Origin: Agelas oroides
Lineage: Eukaryota > Porifera > Demospongiae > Agelasida > Agelasidae
Direction: 5' to 3'
Assembly (NCBI GenBank): GCA_949130485.1
Contig: OX422183.1
Coordinates: 5,014,136 to 5,078,135, forward strand
DNA: 64,000 nucleotides
The position numbers were made by a program, and so were the translations under genes. Below the pieces are notes generated by a model. That model was not told the origin of the DNA and searched no databases. It was given only the letters and a program-made list of their open reading frames with translations. Positions 33,682 to 45,624 of the stretch are shown in pieces. Within the stretch, counting starts at the first letter, position 1. Every line of letters starts with the position of its first letter.

Positions 33682-33809
33682 GGCAGAGGAGCAGAAGACA
33701 AGCTACATAAGCCGCATTGCCTAGAGGCCTCAGCCAAATTCCATCCTGAGGAAATGAGCATGGGTGGAACTGTCAAAATACACTTCCTGTTCGATATATA
33801 TATCAGAAA

Positions 33810-34030
33810 CCCTCACAATCCTCTATATTTGCCTCAAAACATCTAAAATCCTTAGCGTGAGGCAAGACATTTAGAGTGAGAAAAACCACTCAGCATGGGT
33901 TCTCTCCTGATGGAGAGAATTTTCCGGTCAACCCCTAACAGAGTTCTGATGGCACATACTGAGTGGCTGCCGGGTGTGCGACTGAGGCATTCAGTACCAC
34001 CTGTGCAGTACATATAGAGGATTGTGAGGG
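33810..34030. mobile_element. 221-bp segment bounded by a perfect 18-bp inverted repeat
   Basis: ccctcacaatcctctata (33810-33827) and tatagaggattgtgaggg (34013-34030) are exact inverses. The left inside (gcctcaaaacatctaaaatc, gcgtgaggcaaga) is copied at about 34135-34190 after the next tRNA-like segment. No target duplication was found. Confidence 0.65.
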
Positions 34031-34044
34031 CTGGTGGTTGTCCG

Positions 34045-34117
34045 GTTGTTGTGGCTCAGTGGCAGAGCACTGGCAGCTCAAGCCAGAAGTGTCCTAGGTT
34101 CGACTCCTGGCGACTGC
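34045..34117 (+). repeat. tRNA-like segment (tRNA-derived SINE head)
   Basis: It folds as a 73-nt cloverleaf: acceptor gttgttg/cgactgc (one mismatch, two wobbles), D arm gctc/gagc, anticodon arm ctggc/gccag with loop agctcaa (CTC), T arm ctagg/cctgg with loop ttcgact. Position 33 is G where tRNAs have T, and SINE-body sequence follows, so a SINE is more likely than a functional tRNA-Glu. Confidence 0.6.
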
Positions 34118-34436
34118 CGGCCTTTTTCACTTTCCTCTATTTTCGCCTCATAACATCTAAAATCCTTTATTTCCAGCGTGAGGCAAGATGCTCTGAGCAT
34201 GTTAATTTATTACCAATCACAAGAATTGACCACGTGAAATTAGTAAACTTGTTTCAAAATGATTGGAAAGTGGAAATGGGGCTACCAGACTTTTCAGAAG
34301 CCTTGGGGTTTGGAAACTTGAAGCCTGTTTAGACTTGCTAGGTTACTATTCTCGCCGATTAGCCTCTAGTCACTTCTTGGCAAGATCTGTTCACCCATTC
34401 CGTAACACCATTGTCAACAGTAGCTGATGCTTAATG

Positions 34437-34630
34437 CAGCAGGCTGAGGGCAAGTGTGTCACTCCGTGTCAAAACATCAAAGACAAAGAAACAGATGGTA
34501 GGGCTAGTTGTAGGTATGTACAACTTATCTAAGCTGTTCTAGCCCTGGCTCTGAGCCTCCTTGATGAAAGTGGCCCAAGTGCAGACACTTGTTTTGACAT
34601 GGAGCGACACGCTTGCCCTCAGCCTGCTGC
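34437..34630. repeat. Fold-back element with a stem of about 40 bp
   Basis: gcagcaggctgagggcaagt and gtgtcactccgtgtcaaaac on the left are mirrored by gttttgacatggagcgacac and gcttgccctcagcctgctgc on the right, with about three mismatches and a loop of about 110 bases. Confidence 0.75.
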
Positions 34631-35361
34631 TTTCCCAATCCCTTTCAGTTGACATACACGCATAATGCCTTCCACTTATGTGTACACATCATTCGTTAGT
34701 GACTTAGTACTTGCAAAGTCCACAGCTGTTGGCGAAGTCCGCAGCTGTTTGCAAAACGTCTAGATCACTTGTACAGGCCTGTACTGCGTGGGCACGTTGC
34801 CATCATTACAAAACCGAATCCCAATACGTACTAACCAAGTCCACCATTTCCAGTCCGTGACGTAGTAATTATACCACTTTTTCTCCACAGCTGCGAGATA
34901 AAATGTGGGAGTGGCCTGGGAACAAGGCTAAGATCTACCTACTACACATATTTATGTGAAATTGGCTACATTTGCCTCATTGCACCAGGACATGTGCTTG
35001 ATGCAACCTGTTTCCTGACTGCACACACTGGCCCGGCTTATAGACCTGCTGTCTAACTACACACACCCCTGACTGGTTTTAAATTTGGCTAACCAGCTTA
35101 TTATCTGGTTGAACAGTTTGCAAACTGGTCTTTGTTTTGAAATCAAGCTGTTATATGGTATACTGTCTGTATTCCTCCTTTCCTACCTTACCTCAGTTAT
35201 TGGGGTGTATGATACGTTGGCTACCTACACTTGCTACATACCACTGCTTCACCCTCATAAGATTTGATTGCATGGAAGAATTTCCTCCTACCATGAGTGC
35301 AATTACATTACATGAATCCTTTGTCTTTATGGTGTGTAAAATTTTTTTGTTATGTATGCAG
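34631..35361. other. Upstream of the caspase-like gene, 5' exons not found
   Basis: The first exon I can assign begins at 35362 in phase 1, so at least one coding exon must lie upstream. No frame here gives a recognisable prodomain. A CCTGGG fold-back remnant is at about 34905-34930. Confidence 0.35.
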
Positions 35362-38300
35362 GAAGAGAGTGCATTGAGCACAGAAAAACAGAGCGAAATG
35401 AGGTTCTATATCTCTCTCCAGTAGTAGGTAAAATCCCAGTGCTTAGCATATTAGCACAAAATCGTGGTGGACATCAGCCCAAACTACAACTTAAAACAAA
35501 CGTTATGAGGATGTATCCTAACCCTCTCTCACTACCAAAGTCTACCAAAAAGTTTTATCCAATGAACTCTCAGAAACACGGTGTTGCACTCGTCATCAAC
35601 AACAAGAAGCTTTCTGAAGGTAGCACCTATGAGATGGCAGATAGTGATGAGCTAAACCTCACTGAAACACTGAAGTTTCTGGGGTACAATGTTCTAATAA
35701 AACAGACATGTAGCCGTGATGTAATGGCAAGCCTCTTTCAACAGATTGAAATGCAGTGTCTAGATCCTGTCATGAAACCAGGTGGTATTGATTCCTTTAT
35801 TTGTTGCATCCTCTCACGTGGTGATGAAGAGATGGTGTACGGGTCAGACAACAAGCCAGTTGAATTGAGGAAGATACAGGAAACCGTTAAGAACTGTAAA
35901 CTCTTCAAGAAGTTGCCAAAACTGTTTTTTATCCAAGCATACTTGGGAAAGCAGTTAGATCCAACAAAACATCTTTCTCTATCAAGACACAGTGATTTCT
36001 ATTTCAGCTATGCTGTTACCTCAAGTGAGCAGCCTTTTCGTGATCCTAACAAGGGATCATCTTATATCACAGAGCTGTGTAAGGCTCTTTGTACCCACAG
36101 CACAGACATGGTCTTGAGTGACATTCTAAGAAATGTGGGTGCCATTTTGAATGCTAAATACAATGGGCATAGTCAACTGCTGAAAGAAGATAACCAACTG
36201 AAGAAAGAAGTATACTTTTTTCTTGGTAAGGCTTATATTGTGGTACCGTAGTGTCCCGCTAATACGCCCCCTTCGAAAATACGCCCCCCCCCTCTTTTCC
36301 GCCAAAGTTCCTGCACAGGGTAGTTTGACTCGTTATAACGCCCCCCCGGTGAGCGTCTTCTGGAACATCAAAACTACACGTGCTTACTATACGTTGCAAG
36401 TGCGTTCAGTAAGACTATAGTAGTCGGTGAATCTTTTGTAAGTTTTGTGGCTTTTAGAAAAGCAGGTTAGATGTCCAAGTTTTAAGCTGCTAGTTTAGCA
36501 AACAGGTTTATCAGTCTGTCAAGGTGTTTTTGTTTCCCTCTGAAGATGTACACGCACGGAACCACGAGTCCTTTCCCATCAACTTCAGAACGTCTTCTGT
36601 CACCATTGACGATGCAAGTCATCTCGCTGCCACTCTTGTGCAAGAAATACCAGCAGACTCCGGAAATTTCCCGTGGTACATGACCGACAATGTTGCCGTT
36701 CTTGAGGACAGCTACGGCGAAGTCGTCGTGAATGTTACTAGTTGACCTCGCGTTGAACTGGCAGCTCTTCTCCGATGTAGGGAGACCACGCAGCTTTGTA
36801 AACGTGATGTCCGCGAACAGTACTCTCGATCCTGAAAGTCGTCGCCATAGTTAGTTGATAGTGAAAGGCATTGATTTCATACGGGGGGGGGGGGGGGGGC
36901 TTATAGTCGAGACTAATTGCATCCTCGAATATAAGCCCCCCCCCCACTTTAGGCGGGATGTAGTGTACAAAATGGGGGGGCGTATTAACGGGACACTACG
37001 GTATATGTGAAAGCTACATGCTACATTACTGTAGAGATACAACTGTTGTCAAATATGACCGTGGGCCATGAATTTTGAGTGACCCCTTAAAGACAGAAGT
37101 GGGCTTACACTTTTGAGTGCTTAATCCATTTGAAAATGCACCCACCTACCATGTGCACAATTATTCTAGTCTCTTGTATGTGTGCAACTATACTCAGCAA
37201 TTTTCTGTGGAGTCATATGTGATGAGCCTACACTCTGTAATAGCGGAATGGTACACTTCCCCCATACCTTCAGTTGTTTATTGTACTGCCTGTCCAATGC
37301 TTCCAGTTTGACATATGACTGCGTGTAATACAGGCAGGTGGCAGTTACACTAGTACCGGTATTGTCAAAATGGCATGAGACTTTGTCCTATGCAGAACTC
37401 ATAGGCTAGTTGTTAAAACGTGTATTCAACTGTAGCAACATTACATGCATCTATGTTTTGCGTTTGGAATCAAGCTGTGTATCCCCTGTTTTATTCTTCA
37501 GGTGCTGATGAATCATCACTCAGTAGTGTAGGACATCACCTCAGTGGCAAGGAGCTTCTTGCCCTTCCAGATATACTGCAGGAGCATGTAGTTGACAGCT
37601 TGAAAAAGATTGGGTTGGATCTAAAGACAATTGGAGATGCACATACAACTATTGAAGAAGTGCAGAGCCTGCTTTATTCATTAGAGCAACATGAAGTTGC
37701 ATCCAGTCTGAGGCAACTCCTTGACTCAGGTAAGCGTTTAACCCTTTAACCACTGATGACAAGTGTACTTGTCATGCAACTTTGGCCGCATGTTATCAGT
37801 TGGCACAATCCGTTTTGAAGATATGTTTTGCTAGCAAAATGGGCGGGATAGGGGAGGTGGGTGGGCATAGTCACCAAGCAGTGTGCACTTGGTGGCTGTT
37901 TTGGCTGGCTATAGAAAGGCCTTGGTCGACACTGGCTGGGCCATTCTCTTTTAGCACAAATGGGCATAGAAACCGCTCCTGTGCCTTTGTAGGTGCTCCA
38001 TTTCTGGCACTGTAGACAATTTTCAGTCAGGAGGAGCGTTTGCTGGTTGGAGAGCCCTGACCATTGAAAGCTTGCTAATGTTTGGGTGTGACCAAAGTCG
38101 TGAACCCCAAGAGAATTGATGGAAGAACTCTTGGCTTGAGTTTCCAGTGCTAGCTCCCAGCAGAAGTGGAAATACAAGGTATCCATAACTCCAAAAGACT
38201 TCTAGAAAATGGACCTCAGTGGATAATGGGTTAAAAGCTAGGGATAGCATAAACACCCACACAGTTAAGGAGGTATTGTTGCTTTAGCAAAATGACAATT

Positions 38301-41300
38301 ATGTCTAGGTAGACCAAATGATTGTCATTTACCCAGCTGTCCAGAGAGCAAGAACAGGAAGTGCCTTGGAGGCTTCATTTCAACGTGTAATTAGCATGCC
38401 GCCTCCTGCCTTTTCCAACAGACAGGAAAAAATATGTAGGGCTGGCATGCCAAAAAGTATGCAAACAAGGTAGGGATGATACAAGAGTGAAGGTAAATAT
38501 ACGATGCTTGAGTACAACTGTAAAGATGTAGGGAGTGGAGCTTTGTATATTTACCTTCACTTTTATATCCCCTAGCTTTGTTTGGGTGGCCTTAGTTCAC
38601 TTAGCTACTTAGCTACATAGCACAAGAGCGGTTGTCCAAATTAGTGAAAAAAACTTCTCAAGGGAGACATCAGTTTATCAATCGTGAATGGCAGCTTCAT
38701 TCCTGGGGTAAGTGCGCAATGCTATTAATGCTTCCTCTGGCCTGTGTATTATATTACACCCCAAGATGCTAAATGGAGGATCAATGGCATGGTGCACTTA
38801 TCCCAGGAATGAAATTTTGGTACACTAACAAGCTTCATGTAATGATTATGTGTAACATTGCCATCTGATGAAGGGCCAACCACTCTTCATACCAGACTTC
38901 AAGCCCTTTCTGAAACCAATTTCCTGATTTCCAATGACATGACAACTGACCACACATAAAACTATACTGCCAGAGCATAAAAACTGACCATCCAAGCTTT
39001 ACTAAAGCTGTGAGTATTTTATACTGGGAGTGGCTCGTGGAAACCACGTCCACAGGTAAGGCGCTGCATTCACTTATTCCTACATTATGAAATGGAAATG
39101 GACCGTGCCAGCTCTCAACTCATGATTTCACGTGTGCACTAGTCTCACTCCCAGACCAATGACCATGGTCTTTGGTATGGGAATGTGACTGTGTGTTTCC
39201 ATGTGTACAAAATTAGAAAGTTGCGTCCTACACAACCAACAGTAGCCAAGCAGTGCAGGTTTTATTGACCAGGGTGAATTTGAAGCTATGAAGGCAGTGA
39301 ATGATCATAGAGCTCCGCATTACTTTTTTGCTAAAATCACGGTGAATACTGGAACTGTTTTCAAGATGTTGTTGAAAAGTCACAGTATGATAATTGTGTT
39401 TTGTTGTCGTGGTTCACCACAACAAATATTCTGCTTCATATCAGTTGTTGCATTTTCCTTTTCTACCACAGCTCTAGAAAACCAGTCACATTATGAATCC
39501 TATCAACAGGCATTAAAGGAAGGAGTTGCAATATCACTGAAGTATCTGAAAGTCCTCTTTTTTGGTCCTCCACGAACAGGGAAAACATCTATGAGACGTC
39601 GCCTAGTTGGAGAGATTCAGAACCTTTCCAGTGAACCAGTTCAAGCAAGTACTGGTACAGCGGAAGCCTATGATGTCATTGTCAAGCTAGTTGAAGACAA
39701 GATTACCACTTCAACAACTGTAGTCACGAAGTCCAAGTGGTCAACTGTAAAAGCCGTGCTTGGCAAAGAGAAGTGCCCTCATGAGACAGACTTGGATGAA
39801 GAATTGCGGATTCTTTACCAGATTATTAATGGAGTTGTTCTTACCACTAAAAGAAGATCTCCCGTTCCTGATCCAGTTGATGAGAAAGAAACCCAGGATG
39901 AAGTTGCCAAACAGCAACATCCAGCTAGGTTGACAAAAGATAATATTTTAAGTCCTGTCCTTAGGCTATTTAAATCTTCCAAAGCAGTTAAAATTAATCC
40001 CAAACCCTCTGTTCTTCCGGAAGACTCATCAGTTGAAGAGCCAGGGTATGGACTAAGTGCCAAAGAATTTGAAGAAATTGAAATGGCTTTTGCAGCCTTC
40101 AGAAAGGTATTCCATGCACCTGGACAGGGGGAACTTAAATTATTGCTGGATGGAACTATACTTATGAACATGGTTGACACAGGTGGCCAACCAGCATTCC
40201 TTGAGATGCTTCCAGCCTTGACAGTTGGCCCAGCCCTCTATCTCATCTTCTTCAGGCTCAACCAAAACCTAAAACAGAGATACCAGATACAGTATGTCAG
40301 TGAAGACAATGAAAATGTACAATTAGATGATTCTTCATACACTGTTGAAGAAGTCATCTTTCAAACCCTATCAAGCATAGCGTGCTTCAGCTGCACTGCA
40401 CCAAAGAAAGCTAACATGCCTAATCCATCTCATGCTGCTATGCTTATGGGTACACACAAGGATCTGCTTGGAAGTGATCCAGAAACTGAAATTAAAGCTA
40501 AAGATGGTGCACTTCGAGAAAACTTAAGGGAAATTTTGGAATCTGAAAGTTTCCTGCGTTATTCATCTCATGATCAACTCATATTTGCAATTGATAACAT
40601 GACAGGAGATGAAGGAGAGCTGACAGAAGTTCGCCAACGCCTAGAGGATATAATCAAGCAAGAGTTTGACGAATTCCACATTCCAGCTTCTTGGCTTATG
40701 TTCAACATCTTCCTTCGTAAGATGGGTAACCGCACCTTGAGTTTGTTCCAATGTCGCGAGATTGGAGATAGACTGGAAGTAAAAAATACAGATGAAGTAC
40801 TGTGGTTTCTCCACCACTGTGTTGGAACCCTGATGCACTTTCCTGATGTAGAGGAGATCAAGGACATTGTGATCTGTGATCCTCAAGTTGTCTTTGACAG
40901 TGTTACAGATCTGATTTTGAATAGCTTCAAGCTTAAGCGGGTAAACAAGACAGCTTGTGACAAATTTAAAGAAACTGGCCAGTTCAGCTTTAAGGATATT
41001 CAGAAGATTGCAAAGAACTCAAAAAGTGACAGTCTCCCCCTGCCAAAACTTGTCAAGCTCCTCGAATACCTTAACATCATTTCACCTATCAAGCCCAAAG
41101 GCCCTTCATGTTCTGGCTTCTCAACTACCACTGGCCTACCACTCATCCCTAGAATTAGCCTACAATCAGATGGCTACCAAGAGCTAATGTACTTCATGCC
41201 TGCTGTACTCAAAGAAGCTAAAGAAGAAGAGCTACACATGGAACAAAAACCCACAGCTCCAGTCCCCCTCATGACTCACTTTAAGTGTGGCTTCGTACCT

Positions 41301-44134
41301 GTTGGTGTGTTCTGTGCCATGATAGCCAGCCTTGTTGGTCAGAAGGATACCCTTGGCTGGATTCTTCAGGAACCATGTAAACATCAAAGTGGTCCTATTT
41401 TGTGCAAGAACAAAGCCACATTTCGAGTAAATGGTACCTATGATGTCACCCTGATTTCAAAGCCTAAATGGTATGAAATGCACATTGCTTGCATCTCAAC
41501 TGCAGACAGGGCTGCATTGGTAGAGATCTGCAGCCATGTTGTAGAAACCGTCTGTGACACTCTTGACCAAGTAATCTCAAAGATGAGGTACAAACAGTGT
41601 CTTATATCTTCTCCTTCCGATCAAACACTCTATGAGCTAGGTTTCAAATGCCCAAAACATCCAAATGATAATCACCTGGTCATTAATCGACCAATGAGTG
41701 GAGTACAAGCTCCATCACATTCTGCAAAGTTTCTCTGGTTGAACTACCTACAAAAAAAGTCAATAATGATTTGTCCTCTTGAAGGAGGGAAGGCCATTGA
41801 TTTCACAGAGGCAAGCTTGCCTCAGTCTTTTGCTCAACAGAGTCTTGTCTGGTTTGGAAAAGTAAGTCAGTTGTGATATATTTGGCCAGTTATGATACTG
41901 TAATTTTGTGTGTGTGTGTTAAAACAATCTGCTACAAATTGACATTGTCAATATTTGTGAGAAGTAGTCCAACCCTTATAGCCACGTAAGTACTTATGCA
42001 AGAAGTCCAAGCTTCACAAAAAGTTATGCACAATGCTGGCTTTGCAGGGTGAGAGCTGTCGGTGTGTCTAACTTTGCGCAGATGCAGACTCCAGATAGAA
42101 CGCATAGATAAAAATTGCATAAAGAAGTTGTAAGGCCGGCTTTTATATCATTTTCTCAATCACATACAACTTTAGCACTACCATACTTGTTTATGCACTT
42201 GTCTTTATACTGTTGCAGGCTCCAAAAATCTCTCCTGTGCTACCTGACTCACTACTTGGTAAGGACACCTGCCACTGCATGCTCATAGTCAATATTAATC
42301 ACACTGTATTTTGTTGCAGATGATCCTCAGTTGCCAAAGATAACGATTTCTCACCTACAACTGATCAGATATTGTCATCATGCCAGTAACAAGCAGGCTT
42401 TAAGGCTACTTCAGTGTCTTGCCCCAAAGTGGAGAAAAGCGGGGGAGATTCTAGGCCTTCATAGAGCAGTGATTCAAGCTATTGAAAATCCTGGATCAGG
42501 AAGGGATCCTGAGGATTGCATTCGTCAAGTGTTTGTGAAGTGGCTTGACAATGCCCCCCAATTGCCCAATTATTGCCAGTACCCCTTGACTTGGAGGGGG
42601 CTTCACAACCTTCTGCTTGATTCAGATAATGGTGAAGCAGCTGATGAGCTAAAGGTTGCTCTTTCAAGTCAGTTCAACACTGTGCGAGGCACTTATGAAG
42701 CAGCAAGTAAGTGTAAGTGAATGACACATGGAGCTTGAATGTGTTTAATAGCAGCCATGCTTTGATAGAAAGTTGCCTTTTTACATATTTGCGAATGTAT
42801 TAGTAATCTGTAGTGTTTGCTCACAGATACAGCTGCTGAGTGCACTCATCAATTTCATTCTACTGTGGCAGAAGGCATTTCTCACTTGAAACTGTCAGAC
42901 ACATTGCAGGCTACAGAAACAAGCCCGCAAAATGGTAATAATGAACTTCTCTGTTGACTTCTGTACTTTGTTGAGTGCCTAACATTGATCTGTCACTTCT
43001 TATCTACATAGCTACTCTGTCACAAGGACCAATCAGCCAACCTCACCACTCCACTACTATTACTGGAGGTGCTACCACTCCTGAAATGCCACCAACTTTC
43101 AAGCAAAAAAGTAAAATTTACTTATCATGCAAAGTGTCTAACGTTCGCTGTCTCTAGGGTGCACATTCTTTGGAGTTCATAAAAGTGCACTATAGTTTGT
43201 ATGGTTTCTGTGTTTCTGTGATCTTATCATGATTTCTTGCTAGTTGTATAAATGTCAATGCTTTCTTCCTAGGCACATCTACTGATGTAACTTCCCAGAC
43301 GACTGTATTACATGAACAAACTGACTGGCCTTGTGCTACCAGTACTGCAGAGGTTCAAGAACTCCAACCGTCTGAAACACAACCCTCGGAAACACTTCCT
43401 GTTGTGGCGAGAAAACAAAGTAAATACTGGAATTAGGTTGAGGGTATACAGAACAGCATATGATAGAACATTTCTTGATTTTATGCAGTTGGAAACATTC
43501 ACCCTGAATTCTGTCAGTCCATGTCATTTGACGGGTTCACTGACTTGTTGAAACAAAGAGGAGTTATGGAAAAAGACATTGACTTGTTGACAAGTAAGAG
43601 ATATGCATGTATAGTTATGGCATAAGTATGGTAGAAGTAGCAACTGTAATGTGTCACAGTCCATGGATTATTCTTTCACACATTTCACTCATGTCAGCTG
43701 TCAAAAATGCAGTATCTCAAAAGTTTCAGCAAGGGGAGAGTTCAGTATACATTCAGTACTGTTTTATTGTACCTCATCTTAAAAACAGTGTTTTTAGCAA
43801 CTGCCAATTTTGGGTGATTTCGAGACAGCATTAATTGTTTTAGTTGTACTTACTAAAATTAGTTACAGTTAACTACATAACAACAATGAAACTGTGCATC
43901 ACTGCTGTTTGAGCAAAATACAAATAGTCAGGCTTGTAAGTACTTCTATAGGCTCCACAGAGGAAAGAGAGTGTAAGTTACACCAGATGTTCTATATCTT
44001 GCTGTCTGTTTGTTGCAGGGGAGTCAATCAATGATAAAGCATTTTGTATGTTGGAAGAGGAAGAACTTATGGAACTTGGTGTGTCCTTTGGAGGAAGGAA
44101 GATTCTTAGAAAGTTGATGAAAGAGTTGAAATGA
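35362..44134 (+). CDS. Pseudo-caspase, GTPase/COR, death and SAM domain protein (5' end missing)
   Basis: Ten exons joined by GT-AG introns, nearly all phase 1: 35362-36225, 37502-37729, 39472-41861, 42218-42258, 42320-42706, 42827-42934, 43012-43110, 43273-43419, 43489-43593 and 44019-44134. Exon 1 is a whole caspase fold: p20 starts KHGVALVINNKK, and p10 starts DFYFSYAVTS and ends KKEVYFFL. The catalytic His of SHG is Arg (ILSRGDEE, 35817-35819) and the Cys of QACRG is Tyr (FFIQAYLG, 35940-35942), so it cannot cleave. Exon 3 holds a GTPase with GPPRTGKTS (39564), DTGGQ (40176) and GTHKD, followed by a COR-like region (FHIPASWLMFNIFLRK, FLHHCVGTLMHFPD). Exon 5 is a death domain (WRKAGEILGLH, WLDN, TWRGLHNLL). 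The last two exons form a SAM domain (FDGFTDLLKQRGV, then LEEEELMELGV). Likely a signalling scaffold in cell death or immunity. Confidence 0.85.
36246..37001. mobile_element. Pogo-like MITE in intron 1 of the pseudo-caspase gene
   Basis: The termini ccgtagtgtcccgctaatac and the inverse gtattaacgggacactacgg are flanked by TA on both sides (36244-36245 and 37002-37003). The ends match those of the pogo fragment at 22018-22537 closely, so it is the same family. Inside are C and G homopolymers (36886-36899). 756 bp. It starts 20 bases after the exon-1 donor. Confidence 0.85.
37742..38230. mobile_element. piggyBac-like MITE in intron 2 of the pseudo-caspase gene
   Basis: TTAA on both sides (37738-37741 and 38231-38234). 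Termini ccctttaaccactgatgac and, inverted at the right end, cccattatccactgaggtc. TTAA duplication plus a CCC start is characteristic of piggyBac. 489 bp, non-coding, inserted 8 bases after the exon-2 boundary. Confidence 0.85.
38430..38570. repeat. Fold-back repeat, copy 3 of 3
   Basis: atgtagggctggcatgcc, aaaaagtatgcaaacaaggt and ggtaaatatacg/tatatttacc: the family also found at 16901-17030 and 28520-28770. Confidence 0.7.
38840..39360. repeat. Interspersed repeat, second copy of the 17.5-18.1 kb unit
   Basis: Matches 17500-18060 in the same order (aagggccaaccactct, ggtctttggtatgggaatg, gaccagggtgaatttgaag, catagagctccgcat). It lies in intron 2 of the pseudo-caspase gene. The open frame beginning at 39288 is repeat sequence until the real exon starts at 39472. 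Confidence 0.7.
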
Positions 44135-44618
44135 TATGTGATAGTGTTTGTATTTGTACATTATGTGGTTGTGTTTGATGTTATATTAGGAAGACATTTA
44201 CATATATATTGGTAGTGTAGTGTTGGAGTTAAGAGTTATAGTTTCTCTCCTTTGTGGTCATAGCTTCTGTAGTGTTTAGGTTAGCAAGTTAGGGATGTTA
44301 TTTTTTTAGAGTTAGTTTCTGTAGCTGCATTGACAAGTACCTTAGCTATTTTGTGCTTCAGTGGTAGACTCTACAGTACCCTTTCAGATCATACGTATCA
44401 CTCACTGTTTAGTTGTATGGTATGACTTGTTTTAGCAACAATGAGCAAACTTGTTATGATATGGGGTCAGTATCACTCTCAACTATGATAGCTCAATCAG
44501 ATTGCAGAATATATGTCATGATGTAAGCAATGGTATTTCAATTTGTCTCACATGGACGTTTGTTTTTGGCTGTCCCAAGAGACTTTGCAGCCTTTTTGGG
44601 GTATTGTAAACCTTCAGA
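44135..44618. other. 3' flank of the pseudo-caspase gene
   Basis: AT-rich and T/G-rich non-coding sequence, probably 3' UTR. I could not pick a polyadenylation site with confidence. Confidence 0.4.
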
Positions 44619-44705
44619 GCTCCGGGTTGGGCCTCTTCACAATGCTGCTGGGTTTGGTCACCTACATATAGTCAAGTGATGAACAAGGCTGTAATCCTGA
44701 CAAGG
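44619..44705 (+). pseudogene. Relic of one ankyrin repeat
   Basis: gggcctcttcacaatgctgc, tgggtttggtcacctacata and gtcaagtgatgaacaaggct match the A-type ankyrin unit of the gene at 59-63 kb (GRTPLHYAAEFGHLHIVKYL, then KQGCNP) with a short deletion after gtcaagt. No open frame remains. It is a trace of a lost family member. Confidence 0.75.
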
Positions 44706-45069
44706 AACCTGTCCACTAAAAAGATGGTGCTCTTGAAGTGAACAGCTTCGCAATTTAAAACATATGGGTGAAGTTTCCACCCATTGTTATCTTATGAAGT
44801 GGCGTGGAAAACCTGCAAAGAAAGGATGTCAAGGTGATTCAAGTGACTCTATCATCTGAAAACCATGACAAATTCCATGCCTGCAGAAAAGAGTAAAAAT
44901 TCCTGGTGTCAGTGTTGGATAGCTTAGGAGTATTTTCTGCAGGCATCTATAGTCATCTTGTGGCTGTCAGCTTGGCACATCCTCTTTCCTCGCATTTGTG
45001 GAAGATTTGGGAAGAACAGTTAGTGGGTTTGGTTGGCATGGGGAGGGAAATCTGGTTCACAGTTTGCTC

Positions 45070-45300
45070 CATCCAAAAATGGATAACTAGAATCATCCAT
45101 TTTTGGATGATAGTTTCCAAAAATGGATGACCAGAATCATTCAAACGTGGATGATATTTTAGTCATCCTAAAATGGATGGCTAGACTCATCCAAAAGTGG
45201 ATGATATTTTAGTCCTCCTAAAATGGATGACTTAGACTCATCCAAAAGTGGATGATATTTTACGTCATCCAAAAGTGAATGCTAGAATCAATAAACAATT
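45070..45300. repeat. Tandem repeat, 50-bp unit, about 4-5 copies
   Basis: aaaatggatg anchors stand at 45120, 45170 and 45220. Each unit contains agactcatccaaaagtggat and gatattttagtcatcc. The unit is itself partly palindromic (atcatcc...ggatgat). Confidence 0.85.
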
Positions 45301-45418
45301 AAATGATTTGTTTTTCTCATTCTATATAGAAACAAATGAACTAAAATCATCCAAATATAGATAATTATAGATGGTCATAATCATCCATTTTTGGAACCAG
45401 ACTATAGCTGCTCTTTGT

Positions 45419-45624
45419 AGCCTCATTCCCAGGCTTCTCCCATTTTTTTTTGTTCTTCAGTTTGTGTTCATTATAGCAAACTCAAAAGCAAAAAATGATC
45501 GAGGCCTGGGAAAAAGGCTACACTCTGTGAGTTCATATAATAGCTATGCACTTGTTCTTGGAACCAGACCTTTGTAGCCTCATCCCCAGGTCTGGGAAAA
45601 AGGCTACACTCTGTGAGTTCATAT

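Noticed and set aside
34045-34117. Functional tRNA-Glu(CTC)
   Set aside because: G at position 33, a mismatched acceptor pair and SINE-like flanks argue for a tRNA-derived repeat.
36524-36745. Open frame MFLFPSEDVHARNHES
   Set aside because: It lies inside the pogo-like MITE 36246-37001 and matches no domain.
39288-39471. ATG at 39288 as start of the GTPase protein
   Set aside because: The stretch before 39472 is an interspersed repeat copied from 17.9 kb; a good acceptor and matching phase place the exon start at 39472 with coding exons upstream.
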